A DNA stretch of 64,000 nt, taken from contig NZ_KB905814.1 in NCBI RefSeq assembly GCF_000381025.1, forward strand, positions 186,001 to 250,000. The letters are read 5' to 3'. The position numbers and the translations under genes are program-made. The notes beneath the pieces were generated by a model, which saw nothing but the letters and a program-made list of their open reading frames with translations, made no database searches and was not told the origin of the DNA. This document shows, piece by piece, positions 41,700-50,872 of this stretch. Positions within the stretch are counted from its first letter, which is position 1; every line of letters begins with the position of its first letter. The stretch comes from Streptomyces sulphureus DSM 40104. Its GTDB lineage: Bacteria > Actinomycetota > Actinomycetes > Streptomycetales > Streptomycetaceae.

Positions 41700-42035
41700 C
41701 TACTGCTGGGAGAGGAGCGAGGGATCGGCCGCCGGTGGTTCCGCGCCCTCGATCGCCAGGATGCGGTGGAGCCGGGTGGCGACGAGGAGGCGCTGCATCT
41801 GCGGCGGCACCTCGCGCAGCACGAGCCTCCGGCCGCACCTGCCCGCCCTGCGGTGCGCCCCCATGATGACGCCGAGCCCCGTCGCGTCCCAGGAGTCGAG
41901 TTCGGTGAGGTCGAGCACGAGGTCGCCGTCGCCCGAGTCGACGGCGGAGTGCAGGACCGTACGGGCGTCCGCGGCGCTGCGTACGTCGAGGCGGCCCCCG
42001 ACGACCAGCTCGGCGTGGTCGCCCCTGATGTGCAT
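41700..42035 (-). CDS. STAS-domain anti-sigma-factor antagonist-like protein
   Basis: The product has 111 residues, one STAS domain. The core is LVLDLTELDSWDATGLGVIMGAHRRA; the SpoIIAA phosphorylation site region (DS-[ST]-GL) is occupied by Asp-Ala-Thr, so Thr may be the phospho-acceptor. ATG 42035 follows gggga. Partner kinase or anti-sigma genes are not next to it. It may regulate a sigma factor by partner switching, but the target cannot be told from the sequence. Confidence 0.85.
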   Translation of the reverse strand: MHIRGDHAELVVGGRLDVRSAADARTVLHSAVDSGDGDLVLDLTELDSWDATGLGVIMGAHRRAGRCGRRLVLREVPPQMQRLLVATRLHRILAIEGAEPPAADPSLLSQQ

Positions 42036-42264
42036 ATTCGCTCCCCGCTCTCTCGCTGCTGCCGGCCGTACCCGTGCTCGGCCCATGCGACCTTCTCCGT
42101 CTGTTGTCCCATCACAACTGACTGCCCGGGCGGCAGCGAAGTTGCCGATCGTGCGCGATCCGGCGCCGATTTCACCCGGCAGGGTGAGCAGTTGGCGGCG
42201 CCTCCCCGCTGTCCCGGCACGCGGTCACCAGGCCGGGAACAGGGGTTGCCGGAAGGCCGGAGCC

Positions 42265-43122
42265 TCAGTAGGTGTAGTACCCGCGGCCGCTCTTGCGTCC
42301 CAGGTCGCCGGCGTCGACCATGCGGCGCATCGACTCGGGCGGCGCGAACTTGGGGTCCTTCGACTCCTCGTGGATGTTGTCGGTGGCGTGCAGCAGGATG
42401 TCGACGCCCGTGAGGTCGGTGGTGGCGAGCGGGCCCATCGCGTGCCCGAAGCCGAGCCGGCAGGCGGTGTCGATGTCCTCGGCCGAGGCGACGCCCGACT
42501 CCTCCAGCTTCGCCGCCTCGACGACGAGCGCGGAGATCAGCCGCGTCGTCACGAAGCCGGCGACGTCCCGGTTGACGACGATGCAGGTCTTGCCGACGGA
42601 CTCCGCGAAGGAGCGCGCGGCGGCGAGCGTCTCGTCGCTCGTCAGGTGTCCACGCACCAGCTCGCAGAGGGCCATCATCGGGACGGGCGAGAAGAAGTGC
42701 GTGCCGACGACGCGTTCGGGCCGCTCGGTGGCGGCGGCGATCTTCGTGAGGGGGATCGCCGAGGTGTTGGAGGCGAGCACCGCGTCCTCGCGGACGAGCC
42801 GGTCGAGTGCGGCGAAGATCTCGCGCTTCACTTCGATCTTTTCGAAGACCGCTTCGACGACGACGTCCGCTTCGGCCACCGCGTCGAGTTCGGTGCTGGT
42901 GGTGATGCGCGCGAGCGCCGCCTCCGCCTCGTCGGTCGAGAGCTTGCCCTTCGCGGCGAACTTCTCCAGCGAGGTGCTGATCGCGTCCCTGCCGCGGGCG
43001 AGCGCTTCGTCCGTCACGTCGCGGAGTACCACGTCCCAGCCGGCCTGCGCCGAGACCTGTGCGATTCCGGAGCCCATCAGTCCGGCTCCGACGACGGCGA
43101 GCTTCTTCGCCACGGCATTCAC
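42265..43122 (-). CDS. 3-Hydroxybutyryl-CoA dehydrogenase
   Basis: The product has 285 residues. The NAD-binding motif GAGLMGSGIAQ is at the N-terminus. Catalytic features include the SNTSAIPLT and GTHFFSPVPMMALCE stretches (with the catalytic His in the latter), and the C-terminal domain carries DLTGVDILLHATDN. It reduces acetoacetyl-CoA to 3-hydroxybutyryl-CoA or the reverse. The start is GTG 43122; GTG 43113 is an alternative with a better-placed aggtg site. It cooperates with the thiolase at 21374. Confidence 0.93.
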   Translation of the reverse strand: MNAVAKKLAVVGAGLMGSGIAQVSAQAGWDVVLRDVTDEALARGRDAISTSLEKFAAKGKLSTDEAEAALARITTSTELDAVAEADVVVEAVFEKIEVKREIFAALDRLVREDAVLASNTSAIPLTKIAAATERPERVVGTHFFSPVPMMALCELVRGHLTSDETLAAARSFAESVGKTCIVVNRDVAGFVTTRLISALVVEAAKLEESGVASAEDIDTACRLGFGHAMGPLATTDLTGVDILLHATDNIHEESKDPKFAPPESMRRMVDAGDLGRKSGRGYYTY

Positions 43123-43494
43123 CTCTGCTCGTCTGTGCGTGTACGTGTCTGCGGCACGATGTCATCCCACGGCACGGCTGCGACGCACCACGGTGCGGCG
43201 GCCGGGGGCCGATCCCCGAGAGCTCGCCGTCGGTGCGGTGCGCCCGAACGGCCTCGGGCGCCAACGGACCTTTGACGCAGCGTCCGTTGAGCGGACATTA
43301 CTGGTTATCCGCGGTGCGTGGGCAGGGAAGAGACACGTATCACGTCTCACATGGCGGACGTCACACCGCTGGGCCACAGGCGTCGCACACGAACCACCGT
43401 CTCCGCCCCTCGGAACGGCACACGGGCGCCAACGTATGTGCACAGCAGGGAGATCCGCGCTGCCCGGCGTACGCGGGGCGCCGGGCAGCGCCCG
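43123..43494. other. Intergenic region upstream of the hydroxybutyryl-CoA dehydrogenase gene
   Basis: The 372 bases hold no gene. They contain a perfect inverted repeat, CAACGGAC (43262-43269) with GTCCGTTG (43282-43289), overlapping a second one, GTCCG-TTGAG-CGGAC (43282-43296). These lie 140-175 bases upstream of the dehydrogenase start and are operator candidates. Confidence 0.45.
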
Positions 43495-44031
43495 TCACGT
43501 CCGCCGCACGTGGTGGGCACGCGCCATCGCCAGCGAGAGGAACCCGAGCACCACGGCACCCGCGACGACCCCCGCCGCGACGACCTGCCCGACGGACGGC
43601 TCTCCCTGCGACAGCAGCATCCCCGCCACCACAGCCGCCACGAGCAGCCCCGTCAACAGGCTGCCCAGAAAGGCACGTTCAGGCGAGCGCACGCCGCCCA
43701 CCGCACGCGCACCGAGCGCCGCCCACCACACGCCCGCCTCCTGCCGCTCCCGCCTGCGCGCCACGGCGGCAACGAGGTGAAGGAGAGCGCACGCCGCGGC
43801 CCCCGCACCCGCGGCCCACCCGACGAGCGAGCGCGCGGCGCCGAGGAAGAGCAAGGCGGCGAGCACGGCGCCCGTCCCCCAGCCGAGTACGCACCCGCCG
43901 GCCGCGAGCCGCGCCGACACGGGGCGGTCGGCGCCCGAGCGGAGGACGCAGAGCGCGGGCAGATACCAGACGGCGCCCGAGGCGGTGACGGCGGCGGCAC
44001 CGAGCGCAAGCACGTCGCCCACCGTGCTCAC
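43495..44031 (-). CDS. Small integral membrane protein coupled to ctaD
   Basis: The product has 178 residues and about five hydrophobic segments, such as [20 protein letters not shown] and [16 protein letters not shown], with short basic loops (RRRERQEAG). GTG 44031 overlaps the ctaD stop (GTGA), so it is translated with ctaD. Longer open sequence in this frame upstream runs inside ctaD in the wrong phase. I do not recognise a family. It may be an assembly factor or accessory subunit for this oxidase (inference from coupling). Confidence 0.7.
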   Translation of the reverse strand: MSTVGDVLALGAAAVTASGAVWYLPALCVLRSGADRPVSARLAAGGCVLGWGTGAVLAALLFLGAARSLVGWAAGAGAAACALLHLVAAVARRRERQEAGVWWAALGARAVGGVRSPERAFLGSLLTGLLVAAVVAGMLLSQGEPSVGQVVAAGVVAGAVVLGFLSLAMARAHHVRRT

Positions 44032-45746
44032 CACCCGCCGGGCAGCGCGGAGGCGCCGGCGTGCGCCACGGCGTCCTGCTGCTCGGCTTCCGGGTGATGG
44101 AGGTCGAAGGCCGGCGACTCGGAACGTATCCGCGGCAGCGAGCGGAAGTTGTGGCGCGGCGGCGGGCAGGAGGTCGCCCACTCCAGCGAACGCCCATATC
44201 CCCAGGGGTCGTCGGCGTCGACCCGCTTCCCGTACTTCGCCGTCCGCCAGACGTTGTAGACGAACGGCAGCAGGGAGAGGCCGAGGAGGAAGGAGCCGAT
44301 CGTCGAGACGGTGTTGAGCAGGGTGAAGCCGTCCGAGGCGAGGTAGTCCGCGTACCGGCGCGGCATGCCCTCGGCACCGAGCCAGTGCTGGACGAGGAAG
44401 GTCGCGTGGAAGCCCACCGTCAGCGTCCAGAAGGTGATCTTGCCGAGGCGCTCGTCGAGCATCTTGCCCGTGAACTTCGGCCACCAGAAGTGGAATCCGG
44501 CGAACATCGCGTAGACGACCGTTCCGAAGAGCGTGTAGTGGAAGTGCGCTACGACGAAGTAGGAATCGGAGGTGTGGAAGTCGAGCGGAGGCGAGGCGAG
44601 GAGAACACCCGTGAGCCCGCCGAAGAGGAAGGTCACGAGGAAGCCGGTCGCCCAGAGCATCGGCGTCTCGAAACTCAGCGACCCCTTCCACATCGTGCCG
44701 ATCCAGTTGAAGAACTTCACCCCGGTCGGGACGGCGATGAGGAAGGTCATGAACGAGAAGAAGGGGAGCAGGACCCCGCCCGTCGTGTACATGTGGTGGG
44801 CCCAGACCGTCACGGAGAGCCCTGCGATCGCGATCGTCGCCGCGATGAGGCCGACGTAGCCGAACATCGGCTTCCGGCTGAAGACGGGGATCACCTCGCT
44901 GACGATCCCGAAGAAGGGCAGCGCCAGGACGTACACCTCGGGGTGGCCGAAGAACCAGAAGAGGTGCTGCCACAGGAGCGCCCCGCCGTTGGCCGGATCG
45001 AAGATGTGCGAGCCGAACTGCCTGTCCGTCTCCAGCGCGAGGAGCGCCGCCGCGAGCACCGGGAAGACCATGAGGATGAGCAGGGCGGTGAGCAGCACGT
45101 TCCAGGTGAAGATCGGCATCCGGAACATCGTCATCCCGGGTGCGCGCATGCACAGGATCGTGGTGATGAAGTTGACGGCGCCGAGGATGCTCCCGAAGCC
45201 GGAGAGCGCGACGCCCATGATCCACAGGTCGGCGCCGAGCCCCGGCGAGTGGACCTCGTCGGAGAGCGGCACGTAGAGGAACCAGCCGAAGTCCGGTGGT
45301 CCCGCCGGCGTCAGGAAGCTGCTCGCGGCGATGAGCGAACCGAAGAGGAAGAGCCAGTAGGCGAGCATGTTCAGTCGTGGGAACGCCACGTCCGGAGCGC
45401 CGATCTGGAGCGGCATCAGCCAGTTGGCGAACCCGGTGAAGAGGGGCATCGCGAAGAGCAGCAGCATGATCGAGCCGTGCATCGTGAACGCCTGGTTGAA
45501 CTGCTCGTTCGACATGATCTGCGTGCCCGGCCTGGCGAGTTCGGCGCGCATCACCAGCGCCAGCGCCCCGCCGACGGCGAAGAAGACGAGCGCCGAGACG
45601 AGGTAGAGGGTGCCGATCCGCTTGTGGTCGGTGGTCGTCAACCACTCGACGACGGACGCACGCCGCGGCCGCTGCCCCTCGACTTGGCGCGGACACTCCT
45701 CCGCGACCCGGGATTCCTCGATGGCGCTCACCGGCCGACTCACCAT
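44028..45746 (-). CDS. ctaD: Cytochrome c oxidase subunit I (stand-alone copy)
   Basis: The product has 572 residues with 12 membrane segments. Haem- and copper-ligand motifs are all visible: [11 protein letters not shown] (haem a His), [14 protein letters not shown] (CuB His with the Tyr crosslink), [10 protein letters not shown] (CuB His pair) and [11 protein letters not shown] (haem a3 and a His). The entry of the D-channel PDVAFPRLN is present. It catalyses reduction of oxygen at the membrane. No ctaC, ctaE, ctaF or qcr genes are near, so this is a second, orphan copy relative to the main oxidase operon usual in Streptomyces. ATG 45746 follows gagagg. Confidence 0.93.
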   Translation of the reverse strand: MVSRPVSAIEESRVAEECPRQVEGQRPRRASVVEWLTTTDHKRIGTLYLVSALVFFAVGGALALVMRAELARPGTQIMSNEQFNQAFTMHGSIMLLLFAMPLFTGFANWLMPLQIGAPDVAFPRLNMLAYWLFLFGSLIAASSFLTPAGPPDFGWFLYVPLSDEVHSPGLGADLWIMGVALSGFGSILGAVNFITTILCMRAPGMTMFRMPIFTWNVLLTALLILMVFPVLAAALLALETDRQFGSHIFDPANGGALLWQHLFWFFGHPEVYVLALPFFGIVSEVIPVFSRKPMFGYVGLIAATIAIAGLSVTVWAHHMYTTGGVLLPFFSFMTFLIAVPTGVKFFNWIGTMWKGSLSFETPMLWATGFLVTFLFGGLTGVLLASPPLDFHTSDSYFVVAHFHYTLFGTVVYAMFAGFHFWWPKFTGKMLDERLGKITFWTLTVGFHATFLVQHWLGAEGMPRRYADYLASDGFTLLNTVSTIGSFLLGLSLLPFVYNVWRTAKYGKRVDADDPWGYGRSLEWATSCPPPRHNFRSLPRIRSESPAFDLHHPEAEQQDAVAHAGASALPGGW

Positions 45747-46029
45747 GCCTCTCGGCGGCCGGACCCGCCGGCCGCCCGTCCACCGCCCGCGGTGGGGCGC
45801 ACACGTACGGAAGCCGAGGGGGACGGAGTCGGGCGGCGACCCCCGCCCCCTCGGCACCGTCCATGCTCGCTGCGACGCACTCCCCCTCCGTAGGGGCGAA
45901 GAACCCCGCGTACAGGGGACGTTGGGCCCCTGGAACGAGGCGGCCGCCGGGCCGAAAGGGGTACCGCACCGGGGGCCGCCGGGGGAAGCCACCTGGGGCG
46001 CACCCGAGCAGGGTGGCTACCCTCGTCGC

Positions 46030-46602
46030 ATGGTCAATCTGACGCGCATCTACACCCGGACCGGCGACAAGGGCACGACCGCGCTCGGCGACATGAGCCG
46101 TACCCCCAAGACGGACCTGCGGATCACCGCGTACGCCGACGCCAACGAGGCCAACGCGGTCATCGGCACCGCCCTCGCACTCGGCGAACTCGAAGAGGAG
46201 GTGCGCAAGGTCCTGGTCCGCGTGCAGAACGACCTCTTCGACGTCGGCGCCGACCTGTCCACGCCCGTGAAGGAGAACCCCGAGTACCCGCCGCTCCGCG
46301 TCGAGCAGGAGTACGTCGACAGGCTGGAGGAGGACTGCGACCGCTTCCTCGCCCAACTGGAGAAGCTCCGCAGCTTCATCCTCCCCGGCGGCACCCCGGC
46401 AGCAGCCCTCCTCCATCAGGCGACGACAGTCGCACGCCGCGCCGAGCGCTCCACCTGGGCCGCCCTGGAGGTGCACGGCGACACGATGAACGCACTCACG
46501 GCCACCTACCTCAACCGCCTCTCCGACCTGCTCTTCATCCTCGCCCGCATCGCCAACAAGGCCACGGGCGACGTGCTCTGGGTCCCCGGCGGAGAGCGCT
46601 GA
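46030..46602 (+). CDS. Corrinoid adenosyltransferase (PduO-type)
   Basis: The product has 190 residues. It transfers the adenosyl group of ATP to cob(I)alamin to make adenosylcobalamin, the cofactor of IcmA. Family motifs are TRTGDKGTTALGDMSR near the N-terminus (ATP binding), DANEANAVIG, and VARRAERSTWAAL plus LNRLSDLLFILAR in the helical core. The ATG at 46030 starts MVNLTRIYTRTGDKG. No ribosome site is clear. It is divergent from ctaD with a 283-base gap. Confidence 0.93.
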   Translation: MVNLTRIYTRTGDKGTTALGDMSRTPKTDLRITAYADANEANAVIGTALALGELEEEVRKVLVRVQNDLFDVGADLSTPVKENPEYPPLRVEQEYVDRLEEDCDRFLAQLEKLRSFILPGGTPAAALLHQATTVARRAERSTWAALEVHGDTMNALTATYLNRLSDLLFILARIANKATGDVLWVPGGER

Positions 46603-46645
46603 GCCCCTCCGCGCCCGGCCCGCCCCGCGACCGCAGGGAGGCGAA

Positions 46646-47587
46646 GTGGGCGGTGTGATCTCGGGGTTCGGGGTGATCGCGGCGGTGATCGCCGCCGGCT
46701 GGCTCCTCGGCAGGTACGCACTCCTCGGCCCCGGCGGACGCGAGGTGCTCACGCGCCTCGCGTTCCACATCGCCACGCCCGCGCTGCTCTTCGCGATGCT
46801 CTCCGAGGCGGACCTCGGCCTCCTCGCCTCGGGGCCGCTCCTGGCGATGGCCCTCTCCACGGCAGCGGTCGCCGCGCTCTACGCGGCCCTCGCCGCCCTG
46901 CGCCGCTGGCCGGCGGGCGGCTCGACGATAGGCGCCCTCTCGGCGTGCTACGTCAACGCCGGCAACCTCGGCATCCCCGTCGCCGCCTACGTCCTGGGGG
47001 ACGCCTCCCTCGCGGCGCCCGTGATGCTCTTCCAGCAACTCGTCGTCGGTCCCCTGGCGTTGACGGTCCTCGACGCCACGGGTGACCCCGAGGGACGCGC
47101 CGCGCAGCAACCCCGCCGCGGCCTTGCGCGGCGGCTGAGCGGGCCGCTGCGCAACCCCATGGTGCTCGGCTCGCTCCTCGGCGTCGCCGTCGCCGCCACG
47201 GGACTCCGCATCCCCGAACCGGTGCGCGAGCCCTTCGAGCTCGTCGGCGCCATGTCGGTGCCCGCGATGCTGCTCGCCTTCGGCATTTCGCTCCACGGCA
47301 GCGCCGCGCCCGCGCGAGGCCCCGAGCGCGGAGCCGTCCTCGTCGCCGTGGGGCTGAAGACGGTGGTGCAGCCCGTACTCGCCTGGGCGGCCGGGGCGTT
47401 GGTGCTCGGGCTCGACGGGGCCGAGCTCTTCGCCGCCGTCGTGCTCTGCTCGCTCCCCACCGCGCAGAACATCTTCACCTACGCCTCCCACTACCGCACC
47501 GGCGTACGCCTGGCGCGCGAGGCGATACTCCTCTCCACGGCCCTCTCCCCGCTCTGCCTCGTTCCGGTGGCTGCACTGCTCGGCTGA
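46646..47587 (+). CDS. AEC-family transporter (auxin efflux carrier-like)
   Basis: The product has 313 residues with about ten membrane segments. The conserved central YVNAGNLGIPVAAYVLGD stretch and the closing LPTAQNIFTYASHY segment are typical of AEC permeases. GTG 46646 has an agggagg ribosome site six bases upstream. It follows the cobalamin adenosyltransferase by 43 bases and may share its transcript. Bacterial AEC proteins export or import organic anions; the substrate here is unknown. It is convergent with the gene at 47592. Confidence 0.88.
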   Translation: MGGVISGFGVIAAVIAAGWLLGRYALLGPGGREVLTRLAFHIATPALLFAMLSEADLGLLASGPLLAMALSTAAVAALYAALAALRRWPAGGSTIGALSACYVNAGNLGIPVAAYVLGDASLAAPVMLFQQLVVGPLALTVLDATGDPEGRAAQQPRRGLARRLSGPLRNPMVLGSLLGVAVAATGLRIPEPVREPFELVGAMSVPAMLLAFGISLHGSAAPARGPERGAVLVAVGLKTVVQPVLAWAAGALVLGLDGAELFAAVVLCSLPTAQNIFTYASHYRTGVRLAREAILLSTALSPLCLVPVAALLG

Positions 47588-47591
47588 GCCC

Positions 47592-48155
47592 TCACCTGTC
47601 GGCCGGTACGTCCGCGTCTTGCGGCGCCCGCTTCGGCCAGATCGTGTAACTTACCGCGATCAGCGCCGAGATGCCCGCGACGAAGGCCATTTTCGTCTGC
47701 CAGTCGCGCAGCGGGGCAGCCTGCGCCGGATCGCCGACGTACCAGATCGCCCCCTGGAGCAGCACGGCGGCGATCGCAGCGCCGCCCATCGCCCGCGCTC
47801 CCATCTTCCACTCGTGGACGGCCCGCGCCCTGCCGTACCGAGGCGGCTTCGCGGGGCGCGGCCCGCCCGCGAGCCGGTGCGCCGCGTGCCCGTCGGCCCA
47901 GGCGACGACGTAGCGCCCGTGCGTCACGGTGAACCCCAGGTAGACGGCGGCGAGTCCGTGCTTCCAGTCGGGCTCGGCGCCGCGCCCCAGGTCGACGACG
48001 CCGGCGACGAGCAGCACCACTTCGAGCACCGGCTCCATCAGCAGCACGACGGCCCCCGCACGGCGCCTGCGCAGCCCGTACCGCAGGCCCAACCCGGCTG
48101 CCAGCAGCACCCAGAACCCGACCTCGGAGATGACGACGAGCGTGACGATCAACAC
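47592..48155 (-). CDS. Integral membrane protein of unknown function
   Basis: The product has 187 residues with five hydrophobic segments. The start LIVTLVVISEVGFWVLLAAG is followed by GLRRRRAGAVVLLMEPVLEVVLL, a central loop with EPDWKHGLAAVYLGFTVTHGRYVVAWADG, and two segments near the C-terminus. GTG 48155 was chosen because aaagggg lies three to nine bases upstream, while sequence before it is hydrophilic. The H-GR and WADGHAAHR motifs recur in actinobacterial proteins of this type as far as I recall. No function is known. Confidence 0.75.
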   Translation of the reverse strand: MLIVTLVVISEVGFWVLLAAGLGLRYGLRRRRAGAVVLLMEPVLEVVLLVAGVVDLGRGAEPDWKHGLAAVYLGFTVTHGRYVVAWADGHAAHRLAGGPRPAKPPRYGRARAVHEWKMGARAMGGAAIAAVLLQGAIWYVGDPAQAAPLRDWQTKMAFVAGISALIAVSYTIWPKRAPQDADVPADR

Positions 48156-48362
48156 TGCCCCTTTCGCAGAACCAAGCCCTACGCACCCAGGCTCCGGCTC
48201 CGCGCCCGCCGCGCGCATCGTCTCGCCAGCCGATCCCTGCCGACCCGCACTGCATACTTCGACCTACCCGACCGGCGCCCGGCTGGTCCCGAAAGCCGAG
48301 GCGGCGAGGACGCGCGCCTCCTACGCTGGTCCGGCGCCCGCACCTCCCCGCGGAAGGCCCCC

Positions 48363-49610
48363 ATGCACCTCCTCCGACGCCGGCCCGCCCGCGACGACGT
48401 CCTCATCGCCGCCGCCGGCCTCGCGTTCGGCCTCGCGCTCTGGGGCCTCGGCGCACTCGGCGACGCGCAGGAGCGGCACGGCGCGCTCGTCCTCCTGCCG
48501 CTCGCCGCCATGTGCCTCGCGACGCTCGGCCGCAGGACCGCGCAGCCGTGGGTACTGCTGCTCGCCGTCCTCGCACAGATCGCGGACGCGACGATGGGCA
48601 CGTTCCTGCCCACGGTGATCCTCTTCACCGACGTCGTCTACGCCTCCGTCCTGTACGGCTCGCCCCGGTCGGGCCGCGTCGTCACCAGGGCGAGCGTGGC
48701 GTTCTCCGTCGCCGCCGTCCTGGTCCTCCTCGCGCTCGTCCCGCCCGGGGAGGTGCTGCTGTTCGGGGCGCTCTGCGCCGGCCTCACCGTGGCGCCCGCG
48801 TGGACGGGGCTGCTGCTGCGCGACCACAGGGAGGCGGCGGCAGCGGAGCGGTTGCGCGCCGAACAGACCGCGCTGCTCGCGGAGTTCGACCGGAACCAGG
48901 CCGTCCAGGAGGAACGGGCGCGGATGGCGAGGGAGCTCCACGACGTCGTCGCCAACCACCTCTCGGCGATCGCCATCCACGCCACGGCGGCGCAGGCGGC
49001 GGCCGACGGGCGGGAGGACGCCGAAGGCGACGGCAGGCGGGCCGCAGAGGCGGCACAGCAGGCGCTCGGCGTCATCCGCGAGAACAGCGTCCGCGGGCTC
49101 ACCGAGATGCGGCGGCTCATCGGCCTCCTCCGCGACGCGGAGGGCACGGACGAGAGCCCCACGGCCTCGCCGAGCCTCGACGCGCTCGACGCGCTCCTCG
49201 CCCGCTGCCGCGCGAGCGCCGCCCCGGAGACGGCCGAGTCCTTCACCTTCGTGCTCAAGGACGAGCGCACCTCGGCAGCACCGCTCCCCGCCCCGGTCGA
49301 GCTCGCCGCGTACCGCATCGTCCAGGAGGCGGCCACCAACGCGCTGAAGCACGCGGCGCCCGGCGAGGTCACCGTCCGGCTCGTACGGCCGCGTCCGGAG
49401 TCGGCGCTCACCGTCCACGTCACCAGCGCGATACAGCGGGACGACGCGCACGCAACTGGACCGCGCGCCCCGGGCGCCGGCGCAGGGCTCGTCGGCATGC
49501 GCGAGCGAGCGGCGCTCCTCGGCGGGGAGTTGGAGGTCGGGCCGGACGCGGGGGGAACACGCTGGGAGGTATGGGCACGGCTGCCCGTCGCAGGAGAGGA
49601 GCGAAGGTGA
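48363..49610 (+). CDS. NarL-type sensor histidine kinase
   Basis: The product has 415 residues. Five or six membrane segments fill residues about 13-150. The HisKA_3 dimerisation domain has phospho-acceptor His193 (MARELHDVVANHLSAIAIHA), and HATPase_c follows (QEAATNALKHA, GAGLVGMRERAALLGGEL). No large sensing loop is present, so it probably senses a signal in or near the membrane. The ATG at 48363 follows gcggaagg. The stop overlaps the GTG of the response regulator (GTGA). It is divergent from the membrane protein at 47592. Confidence 0.92.
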   Translation: MHLLRRRPARDDVLIAAAGLAFGLALWGLGALGDAQERHGALVLLPLAAMCLATLGRRTAQPWVLLLAVLAQIADATMGTFLPTVILFTDVVYASVLYGSPRSGRVVTRASVAFSVAAVLVLLALVPPGEVLLFGALCAGLTVAPAWTGLLLRDHREAAAAERLRAEQTALLAEFDRNQAVQEERARMARELHDVVANHLSAIAIHATAAQAAADGREDAEGDGRRAAEAAQQALGVIRENSVRGLTEMRRLIGLLRDAEGTDESPTASPSLDALDALLARCRASAAPETAESFTFVLKDERTSAAPLPAPVELAAYRIVQEAATNALKHAAPGEVTVRLVRPRPESALTVHVTSAIQRDDAHATGPRAPGAGAGLVGMRERAALLGGELEVGPDAGGTRWEVWARLPVAGEERR

Positions 49611-50329
49611 ACGAGGCCGAAGCGGAGCGCACCGTCCGGGTGCTCGTGGCGGAGGACCAGCAGGCGGTGCGCGCGGGGCTCGTGCTGATCCTCAGGGGAG
49701 CGCGGGGGGACCCGCCGATCGAGGTCGTGGCGGAGGCGGGCGACGGGGAGGAGGCCGTGGGCCTCGCCCGCGAACTGCGCCCCGACGTCGTCCTGATGGA
49801 CGTGCAGATGCCGCGGCTCGACGGGGTGAGCGCCACCCGGCTGATCGCGGCGGAGCACCTCGCGGACGTCCTCGTACTCACCACCTTCGACCTCGACGAG
49901 TACGTCTTCGGCGCGCTCCGCGCCGGCGCCTCGGGGTTCCTCCTCAAGGAGAGCGAGGCGTCCACGGTCGTCTCTGCCGTGCGTACGGTCGCCGCGGGCG
50001 AAGGCATGATCGCGCCGGCGGTGACCCGGCGTCTGATCGCGGAGTTCGCCCTCACCTCCCCCGAGGGTCCCGCGGGAGAGCCGGAGGGGTTGGCGGAGCT
50101 GACCAGGAGGGAGCGCGAGGTGCTCGCCCGGCTCGGCGAGGGTCTCTCCAACTCGGAGGTGTCGCAGGCGCTTTCGATGGCGGAGGCCACGGTGAAGACG
50201 CATGTCAGCCGGCTGCTCGCCAAGCTCGACCTGCGGAGCCGCACACAGGCGGCGGTGTTGGCGCAGGAGTGGGGGATCGTGCCGGGCGCCGATGACGACC
50301 CGAACGAGCGGCCCCCTAGGCCACGTTGA
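49607..50329 (+). CDS. NarL/LuxR-family response regulator
   Basis: The product has 240 residues. The receiver has phospho-acceptor Asp65 (VVLMDVQMPRLDG), the Thr switch in VLTTFD and the Lys in FLLKES. The C-terminal LuxR helix-turn-helix is LTRREREVLARLGEG followed by NSEVSQALSMAEATVKTHVSRLL. GTG 49607 overlaps the kinase stop and follows aggagaggag. It forms a complete two-component system with the kinase. The 3' end overlaps the convergent DUF2550 gene by 14 bases. Confidence 0.93.
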   Translation: MNEAEAERTVRVLVAEDQQAVRAGLVLILRGARGDPPIEVVAEAGDGEEAVGLARELRPDVVLMDVQMPRLDGVSATRLIAAEHLADVLVLTTFDLDEYVFGALRAGASGFLLKESEASTVVSAVRTVAAGEGMIAPAVTRRLIAEFALTSPEGPAGEPEGLAELTRREREVLARLGEGLSNSEVSQALSMAEATVKTHVSRLLAKLDLRSRTQAAVLAQEWGIVPGADDDPNERPPRPR

Positions 50330-50774
50330 CGCGCTGCCCCGGCGGCGCCGCCTCCAGCCAGGCGAGGAAGCCGGTGAGCGCGTCCTCGCTCATCGCCAGC
50401 TCGACCCGCACCCCGTGGAGCGCGCACGCGAGGATCACGGCGTCGGAGAGGAGCGCCAACTCCTCCTCGCCCTGCGGCAGTCGGCGCTCCAGGACCTCGA
50501 TTCCGCCCCTGACGAGGAACCGCTTCGGACGCGGCGCGTACGAGAAGACCCGGAACCACTCGATCCGGTCACCGTTGTAGCGCGCGACGCCGTACGCCCA
50601 CCCCGTACCCGTCGGCTCGGCCGCCTCCTGCTCGGAGACCGCCCAGCGCAGGTTGCAGTCGAAGGTGCCGCCGGTGCGCTGGATCAGCCGCCGCCCCACT
50701 CCGAAGGCGAACAACCCCCCCCCCCCCCCCACCAGCAGAACGACCGCGCCGCACAGCAGCAGAGCGAGGACCAT
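50316..50774 (-). CDS. DUF2550 family membrane-anchored protein
   Basis: The product has 152 residues. One N-terminal membrane segment (about residues 2-25) is followed by a cytoplasmic domain with RTGGTFDCNLRW, GWAYGVARYNGDRIEWFRVFS and PRPKRFLVRGGIEV. These match DUF2550, found beside the ATP synthase operon in Streptomyces. ATG 50774 has gaggagg nine bases upstream; GTG 50780 is too close to it. A 16-base G run lies in the membrane segment, encoding five glycines where relatives have ordinary hydrophobic residues as I recall. Function unknown. Confidence 0.82.
   Translation of the reverse strand: MVLALLLCGAVVLLVGGGGGLFAFGVGRRLIQRTGGTFDCNLRWAVSEQEAAEPTGTGWAYGVARYNGDRIEWFRVFSYAPRPKRFLVRGGIEVLERRLPQGEEELALLSDAVILACALHGVRVELAMSEDALTGFLAWLEAAPPGQRVNVA
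50715..50730. repeat. Homopolymer tract of 16 C (G on the coding strand)
   Basis: Sixteen consecutive C bases lie within the DUF2550 membrane segment, about 45 bases after the ATG. The present length keeps the frame open; a change of one or two bases would frameshift the protein. Confidence 0.95.
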
Positions 50775-50872
50775 CTTCACCGACCTCCTCGCCGAGTCTC
50801 GAACCGCCGCCCCGCGAGGGACGACGCGGGCGCCGTTCCCCGCGGGCCCGGCAACCCCACCTGTATGGCTAC

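Noticed and set aside
43495..46860. A 1121-residue open frame on the minus strand spanning ctaD
   Set aside because: Only its last 178 codons (from GTG 44031) have membrane-protein character. The rest is an out-of-frame reading of ctaD and the promoter region.
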